Shown: positions 55,700-64,000 of the stretch, in pieces | Layout: every line of letters begins with the position of its first letter | Numbering within the stretch: the first letter of the stretch is position 1 | Assembly: GCF_008704995.1 (NCBI RefSeq) | Contig: NZ_CP023747.1 | Coordinates: 4,371,501-4,435,500, forward strand | Length of the DNA: 64,000 bases | Direction of reading: 5' to 3' | Source of the DNA: Streptomyces nodosus | GTDB lineage: Bacteria > Actinomycetota > Actinomycetes > Streptomycetales > Streptomycetaceae | The notes under the pieces: model-generated | Seen by the model: only the letters and a program-made list of their open reading frames with translations | What the model was told of the DNA's origin: nothing | Databases searched by the model: none | Made by a program: the position numbers and the translations under genes

Positions 55700-56943
55700 T
55701 CAGGGGACACCAGAACATGCGCATGGCCGCGATCAACAAGTGGCATAGGGCAGCCCGCGTGGTGGCCTCGATGGCCGTCTGCGTACTCCTCGTGGGCGGC
55801 GCCACCACACAGGCTCAGGCCGCCGACTCCATCCGGGACATGCAATGGCACCTGGACGCCATGCACGCAGAGGACATGTGGCGAACGAGCACAGGTGAGG
55901 GCATCACGGTTGCTGTGATCGACACGGGTGTCGACCCGAGCAATGTCGACCTGAAGGGGCAAGTGCTCGACGGAAAGGACCTCGCCCCCGCAAAGCGTGC
56001 TGGAGACGAGCACACGGACTACGACGGCCACGGCACGGGAATGGCCGGACTCATCGCAGGCACAGGGGCGTTCCATGGCGGACGCGGGGCGTTCGGTCTT
56101 GCGCCAGGAGTCAAGATTCTCCCTGTCCGTATGCCTGCCACGAGCGACATCAGGGGCTACGCCGGTCCCTCGTACCTCAGCCGGGCCATTCGCTATGCGA
56201 CAGACTCGGGAGCCCAGGTCATCAATATCTCCATGGGTGCCCGGATCGGCTCACCCCAGCTCACCGAGGCGGTGGACTACGCGCTGTCCCATGGCTCACT
56301 TGTCTTCGCCGCAGTAGGGAATGACGGGGGTAAGGACAACCCGGTCGAATACCCGGCGGCCACACCCGGAGTGGTGGGGGTGGCCGCCGTCGGCAAGAAC
56401 CTCAGGAGAACCGAGGAATCCGCATTCGGCGACCAGGTCGACGTGGCAGCTCCCGGTGAGGACATGGTCGCGGCGTGCAGGGGAGAGACCGGTCTGTGTC
56501 GAGGCCATGGCACCAGCGATGCCACCGCCATCGCCTCCGCCAGCGCCGCTTTGATCTGGTCGGCCCACCCGGACTGGACCAACAACCAGGTCCTGCGCGT
56601 CATGCTGAACACCATCGGCGGTCCCACGGACGGCGCCAAGCGCAATGACTCCATCGGCTACGGCATCGTCCGCCCGCGCATAGCGCTGAAGAACCCGGGC
56701 GACCCTGGCCCCGCGGACGTCTACCCGCTCCCGGACCTGGCGGCCTCGGCATCGCCCTCTGCGTCGCCGACTTCCACCGAGGCAGCGAGTCGCGACGCGA
56801 AGACCCCGGCTGCGGCAACCGCCAAGAACGACGACGGCAACGGCCTGCTGTGGGCCGGCCTCGGCGGGGGCGCGGTTCTGGTGCTGGGCGGGGTAGGAGC
56901 GGCTGTCGCTGTCGCTAGGCGTCGGCGGCCCAATGCTTTCTGA
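55696..56943 (+). CDS. Mycosin-like S8 serine protease (type VII secretion-associated)
   Basis: A 415-residue subtilisin-family protease with the MycP layout: an N-terminal signal peptide (ending near TQAQA), catalytic Asp in VAVIDTGVDPSNV, catalytic His in DGHGTGMAG, oxyanion Asn in AAVGNDGG, catalytic Ser in GHGTSDATAIAS, and a C-terminal membrane helix (LLWAGLGGGAVLVLGGVGAAVAV) followed by RRRR. Mycosins are essential parts of ESX systems. The ATG overlaps the upstream stop; an ATG seven codons later (55717) has AGGGGA at good spacing and is a fair alternative. Confidence 0.9.
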   Translation: MIRGHQNMRMAAINKWHRAARVVASMAVCVLLVGGATTQAQAADSIRDMQWHLDAMHAEDMWRTSTGEGITVAVIDTGVDPSNVDLKGQVLDGKDLAPAKRAGDEHTDYDGHGTGMAGLIAGTGAFHGGRGAFGLAPGVKILPVRMPATSDIRGYAGPSYLSRAIRYATDSGAQVINISMGARIGSPQLTEAVDYALSHGSLVFAAVGNDGGKDNPVEYPAATPGVVGVAAVGKNLRRTEESAFGDQVDVAAPGEDMVAACRGETGLCRGHGTSDATAIASASAALIWSAHPDWTNNQVLRVMLNTIGGPTDGAKRNDSIGYGIVRPRIALKNPGDPGPADVYPLPDLAASASPSASPTSTEAASRDAKTPAAATAKNDDGNGLLWAGLGGGAVLVLGGVGAAVAVARRRRPNAF

Positions 56944-57073
56944 CTGTTGACCACCACTTGGAGGACCAGGTCCAGTCGTCAACATTAATGCGCCAGGCCG
57001 TGCTGACGAGCGCAGTGCTCTGTGCGGCCTGGCGGACCGCATGTTGGAAACAGTCGAATGGGGGGAAGAACCC

Positions 57074-57502
57074 GTGGCAGGCGCAACAGGAGAGACCGGT
57101 CTCGATGGGCGCGGGACCACACAAGCTGTCGGTATGAGGCTGAACCAGTTCCCGGCCGATCAGGGCGCGCAACCGGATCTGGCGTCTTCGCCGGCCGAGA
57201 TGCGGGCCGCAGCCCGGGCCATTGACCAACACATCCTGGGCGACACTCGCAAGGCCGGGGCCTTACCTGACAAGGACACTGAAGCTGTTGTCAAGGAGTT
57301 CGGGGCAAAGGACGGCCACGGGTGGCTGACCTCCAGGGCTGTACAAAGAGCCCACAACGCCTGGGGCGAGCAGGTAAAGGCCCACACAGATCGACTGTCG
57401 AGTGACAGGGATTCCCTCAAGGGGGCCAACCAGGTCTTGCATGGCACCGATACCGTGATCGGAGCCAAGACGGGCCAAGTATCGGTTTTCCACTCCTACT
57501 AG
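57074..57502 (+). CDS. Small helical protein, probably type VII-associated
   Basis: This 142-residue protein has a disordered start and a helical second half (AVQRAHNAWGEQVKAHTDRLSSDRDSLKGANQVLHGTD) that looks like a WXG100-type helical pair, although the exact WxG is replaced by AWG. GTG at 57074 follows GGGGGAAG. It lies after the mycosin gene and before the 753-residue protein gene. Function is unknown. Confidence 0.6.
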   Translation: MAGATGETGLDGRGTTQAVGMRLNQFPADQGAQPDLASSPAEMRAAARAIDQHILGDTRKAGALPDKDTEAVVKEFGAKDGHGWLTSRAVQRAHNAWGEQVKAHTDRLSSDRDSLKGANQVLHGTDTVIGAKTGQVSVFHSY

Positions 57503-57568
57503 CAGCTGATACAGCGGCACTCTGCGGAGTTCGAACCGACTCGTACGCCACTGCATTTACGGGGATTC

Positions 57569-59830
57569 ATGCCGACGTACCACGAGATTCTAACGACCGA
57601 TCTGTCCATGCTTACCACTGCTGCGGAGTGCTGGGACGCAACCGCGAAGGAGTTCCACGAGCAGGAAAAGGCTTACGAGCGTGATGTGCAAGGAATCACT
57701 CTTCTTCCCACATCAAGAGGAGTGAGTTCGGACGCCGCCAGCAAGCGCTTCGATACCACTCTCAAGGAATTCCAAAATGCGCAGGTCGAAGCGAAGGCGA
57801 TCGCGTCGCTCCTCCGCGATGCACATGAACAGTTTGTCGACCTTCGCAAGAAGCTGCAGGCGGCCCGGGACGAGGCAATTGAGAAGGGCATGCTGGTCTC
57901 GGACCAAGGCGTGGTTTCCTACGACTACGGAAAACTGAGCGCAGGCGAAGCCAGTGCCCTTCACCATGACCCAGATTATAAGGAGATCGTCCGAAAGGCT
58001 GTCGTCTCCTGGCAGGAGCGCATCGACCGGCTGGTGAACGACGTGGGCGACGCGGACAAGGGCGTGGAGGTCGCCTTCAAGGCCGTAGTGATCGACTCAG
58101 ACCCGATGGACGGCACCACCAACGGCTTCAATGGCAAAGCCCAGGGTGACATCGAGAAGTACGAAGCGCAGGAAGCCAGCGACATCGCGAATCGGATCAC
58201 CCTCGGAGAAAACATCTCCGCTGCGGAACTTGCCGAACTTCAACGCACTTTCCGAGACAATGCTGGCGACAATTCGTTCAGTCGCGCCTTCCTGGATGAA
58301 CTGGGAGCAGACGGAACTATCAGGTTCATCAATGAGCTGAACCACCTCGCCTACGACTCGGATAAGAGTCATGAACGTGTATACATGGAACTGCAGGGCG
58401 GGTTGGCCGATACCGTGGCTCAAGCGACTCAGGTGCCTGGTTCCGTTACAGAGATGCCTCCGGGGTCGCAGAAATTCAAGGAGTGGCTCGCCAGTGGCGA
58501 CGGAAAATTTTACCGGGATTGGATGAAAGGCCTTGATGAATATGGCAACAAGAACTACGCGACCGGTGCGAACCCCCTGTACGGGTATCAGGCGTTCGTC
58601 AGTATGATGCAGCATGGCGATGCCAAGTACGATGACCAGTTCCTGTACGAGATGGGCCACGACCTGATCGAAGTTGATAAGAAGCATCCAGGCTTTTCTA
58701 CGGAATGGGGAGGCGGGCACGATGGCGTCCGAGCAGACGCACTTGACGGACTCCTTGGTGTCATGAGTAAAAATCCCGATGCCGCCACTGCTTTCTTCGA
58801 CCCGACTGGAAAGGGCAACGATCACCTGCACTATCTGCTCGGTAGCGGTGACGGCGCACGGGAGTGGCCGAAACATATAAACGCTGGTGTCTCGGTCATC
58901 GAGATGGACGACCCCCTGAGCCGGGTAGGCCTCGGTGCAGCCCTGGAGGCAGCGGCGACCGGCCATCCTCCGCTCGCGAAAGGCCAGGACCCTTGGCCTG
59001 AAATGTCACACAGCGACGCCGAAGCACGTGTGATGCACGGAATCATCGAGGAGCTCAAGCCGTCCACAGGTAATGACGCCGACGTGAAAAGGAACCTACG
59101 TCAACCATTGGCGAACGCTCTGGCGGAGTATACGAACGATACGCACGAAATCCTGGGTGGTATGGGTACCGAGTATGTGCGGGCAGCGACCGGGGATGGA
59201 TACTTTCATGATGGCGAAACGGTGCATTTGGGGGTCTCGCAGAAAGACCTCGTTCAAGTTATGCGTGGCTTGTCTGACGATCCAGATGCATATGCCACGC
59301 TACACAAGGCGGAATCTCGGTATATCAATGCTGAGCTGAACAAGATCCCGGACGGTGAGACGGATTTTGCGCAGTCCGGGCCTCTCGGTAAGGCAGGCGC
59401 TGCGCTCGGCAATTACAGCGCCATTCGGGAAGACGTGATAAATAGTGATCGTATGGACGACTATCTCAAGGCTGACTGGAAATCGAAGATCGCTTACCAT
59501 ATTGTTGGCGGGGTGGTCACTCCATTGGCTATCCCGACCGCTGGTGGTTCGCTTGCGGTAGGCGATGCCCTTCAGCGTGGTGTCGACACTTGGGCCTGGC
59601 TGTGGGGCAATGACATGAAGGGGAAGGCAGACGCTAAGGCCGATGCCGCGATTGCCGATATGTATCTCGATGCCAACAACCAGCTAGGCGACATGCTCGC
59701 CGGATGGGCAGATGGCAGGCCAGATATCGACCCGAACTCTCGAAGTGGTAAAGATTTGCTGGACGCTTTTCGTGGTGAAATGCTCAACAGTCACGATCGA
59801 GGGTCGAACTTGGCGGCGAAATACATGTAA
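57569..59830 (+). CDS. Large type VII-associated protein (DUF6571-like)
   Basis: Of 753 residues, the first ~150 are helical with coiled-coil character (MPTYHEILTTDLSMLTTAAECWDATAKEFHEQEKAYERDV). The middle contains DGVRADALDGLLGVMSKNPDAATAFFDPTG, a pattern I associate with the DUF6571 group, and a hydrophobic Gly-rich segment near 655-690 (IVGGVVTPLAIPTAGGSLAVGDALQ). No known toxin domain was recognised at the C-terminus. Codon use is more AT-rich than in neighbouring core genes. It is probably a substrate or cell-surface component of a type VII system, by context. Confidence 0.7.
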   Translation: MPTYHEILTTDLSMLTTAAECWDATAKEFHEQEKAYERDVQGITLLPTSRGVSSDAASKRFDTTLKEFQNAQVEAKAIASLLRDAHEQFVDLRKKLQAARDEAIEKGMLVSDQGVVSYDYGKLSAGEASALHHDPDYKEIVRKAVVSWQERIDRLVNDVGDADKGVEVAFKAVVIDSDPMDGTTNGFNGKAQGDIEKYEAQEASDIANRITLGENISAAELAELQRTFRDNAGDNSFSRAFLDELGADGTIRFINELNHLAYDSDKSHERVYMELQGGLADTVAQATQVPGSVTEMPPGSQKFKEWLASGDGKFYRDWMKGLDEYGNKNYATGANPLYGYQAFVSMMQHGDAKYDDQFLYEMGHDLIEVDKKHPGFSTEWGGGHDGVRADALDGLLGVMSKNPDAATAFFDPTGKGNDHLHYLLGSGDGAREWPKHINAGVSVIEMDDPLSRVGLGAALEAAATGHPPLAKGQDPWPEMSHSDAEARVMHGIIEELKPSTGNDADVKRNLRQPLANALAEYTNDTHEILGGMGTEYVRAATGDGYFHDGETVHLGVSQKDLVQVMRGLSDDPDAYATLHKAESRYINAELNKIPDGETDFAQSGPLGKAGAALGNYSAIREDVINSDRMDDYLKADWKSKIAYHIVGGVVTPLAIPTAGGSLAVGDALQRGVDTWAWLWGNDMKGKADAKADAAIADMYLDANNQLGDMLAGWADGRPDIDPNSRSGKDLLDAFRGEMLNSHDRGSNLAAKYM

Positions 59831-59891
59831 CAGTTGCCTCGAATCAGATTGGCAACCGCTCAGCATTGCGTCTCTGCATGAAGGAAGAGTC

Positions 59892-60896
59892 TTGCCTGAA
59901 CTGCCCACCCGTCGTTCTCTGCGGATCCGTTTCGTCCCGGTGGCCGCTGTCGTCTTTTGTGTTGTGGCTGCTGGAGGGGCCGCGGCGTGGTTCCTTCTTG
60001 GGGCTGACCAGAAAACAGGGACTTGCGAGGCGCTTCTCAAAGACGAGCACGTACGCAGCGCGTTGGGAAGCAGCTACAAGGCTGATATGTCATGTTCGGA
60101 GCTGGGAGAAGCCGTAAAGAAGGCTGCTGTGGGCGTGCAGCCGGGACAACACTCGCTTCAGCAGGCGCAGGTAATGAAAACGGTGGTGATGGCCGTTGAC
60201 GAGAGCCTAGAGAAGACCAGCGGCCATATTGATGCCGCACTGCGCGTGCCCTTCGCCGAGTCCCTTGCGGACTACGCAGCGGACACAGCGTCGACCATTG
60301 GTCTCGGAGACAGGGACTACGTCCGCAACGGCTCGCCCTCCAAGCCGGCCTGGAAGGATGATGAGGGCGTCCACATGGCTGTACCGCGCTATACGCTGCT
60401 CCGGGTCGCGCGCGCCCTCTCGGAAGACTCCACGGCTTACGTCACACTGCGAGGGGCCACGACGCACCATGCTGCTGAGGTACTCACAGCCGTGCCCCGC
60501 AGGGCCACCGGCGTCGACCTCACCGTTCCTCCCATGCTCAACTCCCATGTGTTCGGCGCTTTTGACGCCTTCGCCACTGCTGTCCGGCGCGACCTCGGCA
60601 AGGAACGGGCGGCGGAATGGGACCGGAAGGTGTTCGAGGAGGCGACGGCGAGGCAGTCTGTGCCTCCCCCTTACGCCAAGGATCCCGTCGGCCACCTTGT
60701 CGCCTCTTGGCAGCAGACGTTGCGTGAGGGCGGACTCGAGAACAGCGCGGATGTCCTTGAGCAGCAAAATGCCGTCATGGTCGACATATGGGGCAAGGCC
60801 ACAGGACTCGGCGACAAAGTCCGGGACTCACTCCACGACGACGCGCTGAACGACACATCCGCAGCACGGGGCAACGCGCTTCGCAATCTCTCCTGA
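59892..60896 (+). CDS. Membrane-anchored protein of a local tandem family (intact copy)
   Basis: A 334-residue protein starting LPELPTRRSLRIRFVPVAAVVFC, with one N-terminal membrane helix (about 12-33) and an extracytoplasmic rest with two Cys (TCEALL and MSCSEL). The TTG at 59892 is chosen because AAGGAAG lies a few bases upstream and no ATG/GTG is available near the hydrophobic segment. Paralogs or fragments of it occur at 61554, 61785 and 62806. Family blocks are VPFAESLADYAAD, DDEGVHMAV, and VPPPYAKDPVGHLVASW. Function is unknown. It follows the 753-residue protein gene closely and may be its partner. Confidence 0.7.
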   Translation: MPELPTRRSLRIRFVPVAAVVFCVVAAGGAAAWFLLGADQKTGTCEALLKDEHVRSALGSSYKADMSCSELGEAVKKAAVGVQPGQHSLQQAQVMKTVVMAVDESLEKTSGHIDAALRVPFAESLADYAADTASTIGLGDRDYVRNGSPSKPAWKDDEGVHMAVPRYTLLRVARALSEDSTAYVTLRGATTHHAAEVLTAVPRRATGVDLTVPPMLNSHVFGAFDAFATAVRRDLGKERAAEWDRKVFEEATARQSVPPPYAKDPVGHLVASWQQTLREGGLENSADVLEQQNAVMVDIWGKATGLGDKVRDSLHDDALNDTSAARGNALRNLS

Positions 60897-60989
60897 CCTC
60901 GATTTGTCAGCGACTTCGAGTATACGGCGATCTGGCGAATTGCCCGCAATGCCTTGGGGTGTGATGGATGGCATATCCGGAGTTCATCG

Positions 60990-61517
60990 ATGAAAAGATT
61001 TTCTTGTTGCGTAGCAGTCATCATTGCTCTGTCGGGAGCGTTGACTGGGTGTAGCAAAAACATGGCTATACCGAAAGATTTCTGTAGTGTGCCCGTAAAT
61101 GGATCTACGCTGTCGCCGCTCCTTCCAGATGGAGAACAGGTGAAGAAGACGCGTGAAGACCCGCTGGAAGCTGGCCTACGGAATACGTACTGCTATCTGG
61201 GCGTCGACGGGGTTCGGGTCTTGAGCGTCACGGTTCGCCAGATCGATAAGCCGTTGCCTCCCGAGGATTGGAAAAATGCAACCTCCTACTACAGGATGGC
61301 AGCCGAACGGAGGATGACTTTCCCCGGGCGTGCCGTTATCGGGGCTGATGGGGCGTTGGTCGTGGCGAAATGTGGAAGCCCTACGGCGTACATACTCTTT
61401 GATGTCGACTTCTATGGAGGCCGAGTTGAGAATACGCAAGCTGGGTACAAGAAGCTTCAGCGCTTCCTGGAAGATTTCACGCCCGCGGTAACCAAGAAGC
61501 TCCGATGCACCACTTGA
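60990..61517 (+). CDS. Lipoprotein of unknown function
   Basis: A 175-residue lipoprotein: MKRFSCCVAVIIALSGALTGCSKN, with lipobox LTGC and Cys at residue 21. The mature part has three more Cys (FCSVPV, TYCYLG and AKCGSP), which suggests disulfide bonding in the extracellular space. The start at 60990 has GGAG upstream; an ATG twelve codons earlier is in frame. Codon use is comparatively AT-rich. Confidence 0.75.
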   Translation: MKRFSCCVAVIIALSGALTGCSKNMAIPKDFCSVPVNGSTLSPLLPDGEQVKKTREDPLEAGLRNTYCYLGVDGVRVLSVTVRQIDKPLPPEDWKNATSYYRMAAERRMTFPGRAVIGADGALVVAKCGSPTAYILFDVDFYGGRVENTQAGYKKLQRFLEDFTPAVTKKLRCTT

Positions 61518-61553
61518 TGAGCAGGCCCTGCACTGAACAGCAAGTGCGGCACG

Positions 61554-61625
61554 TTCGGCCAAAGTGTCGACGTCTGTAAGAAGTTGGGGGAGGACAAGCG
61601 CGTTCGGTCGGCGCTTGGCTCCAGT
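61554..61625 (+). pseudogene. Fragment of the local tandem family
   Basis: Read in the frame of 61575, these bases encode GQSVDVCKKLGEDKRVRSALGSS, which matches the Cys-containing segment TCEALLKDEHVRSALGSS of the intact copy at 59892. No start, signal segment or downstream family blocks are left, so this is a remnant. Confidence 0.7.
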
Positions 61626-61784
61626 GATCCTGATGGATGACGAGGGTGCGAAGGATCGTGTGGACAGCCTTGCGACGGCAACTCTCCAGGGTCATGGCCG
61701 GGGGCTGGCGATGCGTTTAAGTATCTTTAAGCGTGCACGAATTTATTCGATCAGGCCCTGGACTGCCCGCACTCTTAGCCGGCA

Positions 61785-62681
61785 ATGAAGGAAGTCGTGT
61801 CCCAACCAGCAGAAAAGTCGTCCAGGAGAGTATTTTCCAAGGTTGCCGTCGGCATCCTCTCGCTTGTGGTTTTGGCCGCCGGTTTTGGAGCATGGTCGTA
61901 CGTCGACTCGGTTCGCGAGGGAAAGAACTGCAAGGACCTTCTAGGGGACAAGCGGGTGGAGAAGGCCCTGGGGGCGGGGTATCAGTCGGATCTCAGTTGT
62001 GCACAGTTGGGTAATGCGGTCAAGCGAGCCACTATGGGCTCGGTGGCACGCGAGCACTCACTGGATCAGGCACGGTCGATGCAAAGCCTGCTGACAGTGA
62101 TGAGTGAGCAGGTCAGCGGGAATGCTGGTGAGCTGGATGTTGACTTGGCTGTTCCCTTCTCTGAAGCCTTGGCCGACTATGCCGAGGATATGGACCAGAT
62201 ACTTGCCTCGGTGAACGTCGAATACATTCGCAGGGATACGTCGTCGACGTCACCGTGGCAGGATGACGACGGTGTGCACATGGCGGTGTCGCTGGAGTCC
62301 CTGCTGCAGGTGATGCGTTCGCTCTCCGAAAGTTCTGCCGCTTATGCCATCCTGCGTGAATCTATTACGCAGGAGATCGCTGGTCGCCTCGCTGAGACGT
62401 CACCTGATGCGGAGAAGGAGAAGCTGTCCCTTCTTGCCAAGCTCTCCTCGAGAGTCCTGGGCAACTTCGATGCGGTGGCGGAGAAGGCTCGGGGCGAAGG
62501 AGGGGAGGCGGGGGTCTGGGATCGGGACGTTCTTGCGCGGCTGTCGAAAAAAAGGTTAACGTCCCGCCGTACAGCAAGGATGGTGCCGGCCACCTTGTTG
62601 CGTCGTGGGACCGGAAAGTTCGAGTTGAGGGTAAGAACGGCGATGCCCTTAGCCTTTTTGAAATTCAGGGTACGGAGATGA
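61785..62681 (+). CDS. Second copy of the tandem family, frameshifted at an A7 run
   Basis: The first 256 residues match the intact paralog: one membrane helix (about 20-42), NCKDLLGDKRVEKALG, DLSCAQLGNAVKRATMGS, DLAVPFSEALADYAED and DDDGVHMAV. After GVWDRDVLARLSKK the frame leaves the family and runs on as Arg-rich non-homologous residues to 62681. The family C-terminus lies in the -1 frame (next entry). ATG at 61785 is annotated; by homology with the paralog start, the GTG at 61797 may be the true start. Confidence 0.65.
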   Translation: MKEVVSQPAEKSSRRVFSKVAVGILSLVVLAAGFGAWSYVDSVREGKNCKDLLGDKRVEKALGAGYQSDLSCAQLGNAVKRATMGSVAREHSLDQARSMQSLLTVMSEQVSGNAGELDVDLAVPFSEALADYAEDMDQILASVNVEYIRRDTSSTSPWQDDDGVHMAVSLESLLQVMRSLSESSAAYAILRESITQEIAGRLAETSPDAEKEKLSLLAKLSSRVLGNFDAVAEKARGEGGEAGVWDRDVLARLSKKRLTSRRTARMVPATLLRRGTGKFELRVRTAMPLAFLKFRVRR

Positions 62682-62797
62682 CACGTACCTGGAGTACCGG
62701 GATGGGTCTGGGGCGGGAGCTCTCGGATTCCTTGGTCGGCGACTCGCTCAACAGCGCCAGTCGGGGGCGCAGTAGCGCGCTGCGACTGCTTGGCTGA
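62547..62797 (+). other. Out-of-frame C-terminal part of the second tandem copy
   Basis: A run of seven A lies at 62547-62553. One step back (-1) at this run gives 80 further codons from 62555 to the stop at 62795-62797, with VNVPPYSKDGAGHLVASW near the start and GDSLNSASRGRSSALRLLG at the end. These match VPPPYAKDPVGHLVASW and DDALNDTSAARGNALRNLS of the intact paralog. The joined product would be 337 residues, against 334 for the paralog. Confidence 0.75.
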
Positions 62798-63384
62798 TCA
62801 GCGCGGTCGGCCAGGATGCGGACGTCTGTAAGGACCTGGGGGAGGGCAAGCTCGGACTGTTCGCCGGCTCGGGGAGGCAGTTCGGAAGGCGACGGTCGGG
62901 AGCGAGCCCGGTGCGCACTCGCGACGGCTGGCCCAGGCCGTGAGGAGGGGACGGCCGATGCGGATTCGCCCTAGGGGCTTCTGTGGGCGTGGCGTTCGTC
63001 ATATCGGACAGTTGTGCGGGGCGGGTGGTGTCGGGGGTGGGCGTGATCGGTGCGGGGGATCGTCCCGCCCGGGGTCCCGTCGGCCGCTGGACACGTTCGC
63101 CGTGGTCAACGTGGGGTATCGCCGATCTGTCCCTCGGATGGAGCAGCCGTCGAGTATCAGGTGATTGGCAGCGATGTGTCCGGTGCGTTTCGGGTCGAGT
63201 GGTCTCAGATAGTGGGCGGGGACCACATGGCCACTGGTCACCACGTTTACACAGGGGTAACACTGAAGGGTCGGCCGTTTCCCGGATGACCCTTCCCGGG
63301 GCGGCCCTGTCCTGTGCGCAGGCAACGGCGCCGAGCGCATCACCACCGGTTTCCACCGGTAGTCGTGCCAGAAAGGGGTCCCCT
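62798..63384. other. Intergenic region with remnants only
   Basis: Apart from the family fragment at 62806-62943, these 587 bases show no gene, RNA or clear repeat. The glutamate dehydrogenase promoter should be in the right part, but no convincing boxes were found. Confidence 0.6.
62806..62943 (+). pseudogene. Second fragment of the local tandem family, internally frameshifted
   Basis: One frame gives QDADVCKDLGEGKLG, like the Cys segment of the family. From about 62877 a different frame gives AVRKATVGSEPGAHSRRLAQAV, like AVKKAAVGVQPGQHSLQQAQVM of the intact copy. It has lost both start and C-terminus and is a pseudogene remnant. Confidence 0.7.
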
Positions 63385-64000
63385 GTGACGCGACCCGACA
63401 CGAAGACCTTGCTCGCCTCCCTGCTCGCCGACATCGAACGGCGCAACCCGGCCCAGCCCGAGTTCCACCAGGCCGCCCATGAGGTGCTGGAGACTCTGGC
63501 GCCGGTGCTCGCCGCCCGGCCGGAGTACGCGGACGCCGGACTGGTCGAGCGCCTGTGCGAACCGGAGCGGCAGATCATCTTCCGGGTCCCGTGGCAGGAC
63601 GACCACGGCCGGGTTCATGTCAACCGTGGCTTCCGTGTGGAGTTCAACAGCGCGCTCGGCCCCTACAAGGGCGGTCTGCGCTTCCACCCGTCGGTCAACC
63701 TGGGCATCGTGAAGTTCCTCGGCTTCGAACAGATCTTCAAGAACGCGCTGACCGGACTGGGTATCGGCGGCGGAAAGGGCGGCAGCGACTTCGACCCGCA
63801 CGGCCGCTCCGACGCCGAGGTCATGCGCTTCTGCCAGTCCTTCATGACCGAACTCCACCGGCACATCGGCGAGCACACCGACGTGCCCGCCGGTGACATC
63901 GGTGTCGGGGGCCGTGAGATCGGCTACCTGTTCGGGCAGTACCGGCGCATCACCAACCGCTGGGAGGCCGGCGTCCTCACCGGCAAGGGGACGCGGTGGG
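63385..64000 (+). CDS. gdhA: NADP-specific glutamate dehydrogenase (partial, 3' end outside window)
   Basis: The first 205 residues of an assimilatory glutamate dehydrogenase that makes glutamate from 2-oxoglutarate and ammonium. Visible are NRGFRVEFNSALGPYKGGLRFHPSVN, with a substrate-binding Lys, and LTGLGIGGGKGGSDFDPHGRSDAEVMRFCQSFM, with the catalytic Lys, then DVPAGDIGVGGREIGYLFGQYRR. GTG at 63385 follows AAAGGGG. The gene runs past the end of the window. Confidence 0.95.
   Translation, partial: MTRPDTKTLLASLLADIERRNPAQPEFHQAAHEVLETLAPVLAARPEYADAGLVERLCEPERQIIFRVPWQDDHGRVHVNRGFRVEFNSALGPYKGGLRFHPSVNLGIVKFLGFEQIFKNALTGLGIGGGKGGSDFDPHGRSDAEVMRFCQSFMTELHRHIGEHTDVPAGDIGVGGREIGYLFGQYRRITNRWEAGVLTGKGTRW

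Noticed and set aside
61564..61788. A 74-codon frame starting MSTSVRSWGRTSAFG
   Set aside because: It is out of frame with the paralog-like fragment at 61554-61625 and has no ribosome site or family features.

Overview
The window is a chromosomal segment of a Streptomyces or very close relative. The evidence is the very high GC content with G/C-biased third codon positions, frequent GTG and TTG starts, ATGA/GTGA stop-start overlaps, and the gene order secE-nusG-rplK-rplA-(two lipoproteins)-rplJ-rplL-rpoB-rpoC followed by rpsL-rpsG-fusA-tuf, which is the core-genome order of that genus. No phage, insertion sequence or CRISPR array was seen.

Layout. (1) 1-9389: a co-oriented, overlapping operon for a second, incomplete complex I: nuoB (5' end outside the window), nuoC with a long repetitive tail, then nuoH, I, J, K, L, M and N. 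nuoD, E, F and G are not between nuoC and nuoH or elsewhere in the window. (2) 9599-14726: htpX-yccF, an APC permease, a GlsB/YeaQ protein, YajQ, tRNA-Tyr, a small Cys-containing protein and an NAD(P)-binding protein. (3) 14839-22448: an amidohydrolase with lost metal ligands, tRNA-Thr, tRNA-Met, rpmG (Cys-rich form), a HadA/HadB-like dehydratase pair, murB, another NAD(P)-binding protein, adenosine deaminase and an aspartate aminotransferase. (4) 22711-37203: tRNA-Trp, then secE, nusG, rplK, rplA, two lipoproteins, rplJ, rplL, rpoB and rpoC, with recognisable promoters, a probable rplJ attenuator leader and several hairpins. (5) 37284-45151: an accessory block on the minus strand between rpoC and rpsL. 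(6) 45600-49971: rpsL, rpsG, fusA and tuf. (7) 50222-53335: a Tat-exported GH115-type alpha-glucuronidase. (8) 53584-59830: a type VII (WXG100/ESX-like) secretion-associated set with a mycosin-like protease and a 753-residue protein. (9) 59892-62943: a tandem family of membrane-anchored proteins with one intact copy, one frameshifted copy and two fragments, plus a lipoprotein. (10) 63385-end: the 5' part of an NADP-type glutamate dehydrogenase gene.

The most interesting part is region 5. In transcription order it encodes a Crp/Fnr regulator with a cyclic-nucleotide-binding domain, a class III nucleotide-cyclase-like protein, a large protein with a P-loop-like segment and HEAT-like repeats, an SPFH/band-7-like protein with a coiled coil, a three-helix membrane protein resembling Pycsar effectors (PycTM), and an M48 membrane metalloprotease. 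The C-terminus of the cyclase and the N-terminus of the P-loop/HEAT protein carry almost the same glycine-rich motif, of the kind that amyloid-templating signalling motifs form. My inference is a cyclic-nucleotide defence or membrane-stress system that combines a Pycsar-like pair with motif-templated assembly and membrane-domain proteins. No experiment or search backs this. It rests on residues and gene order visible here.
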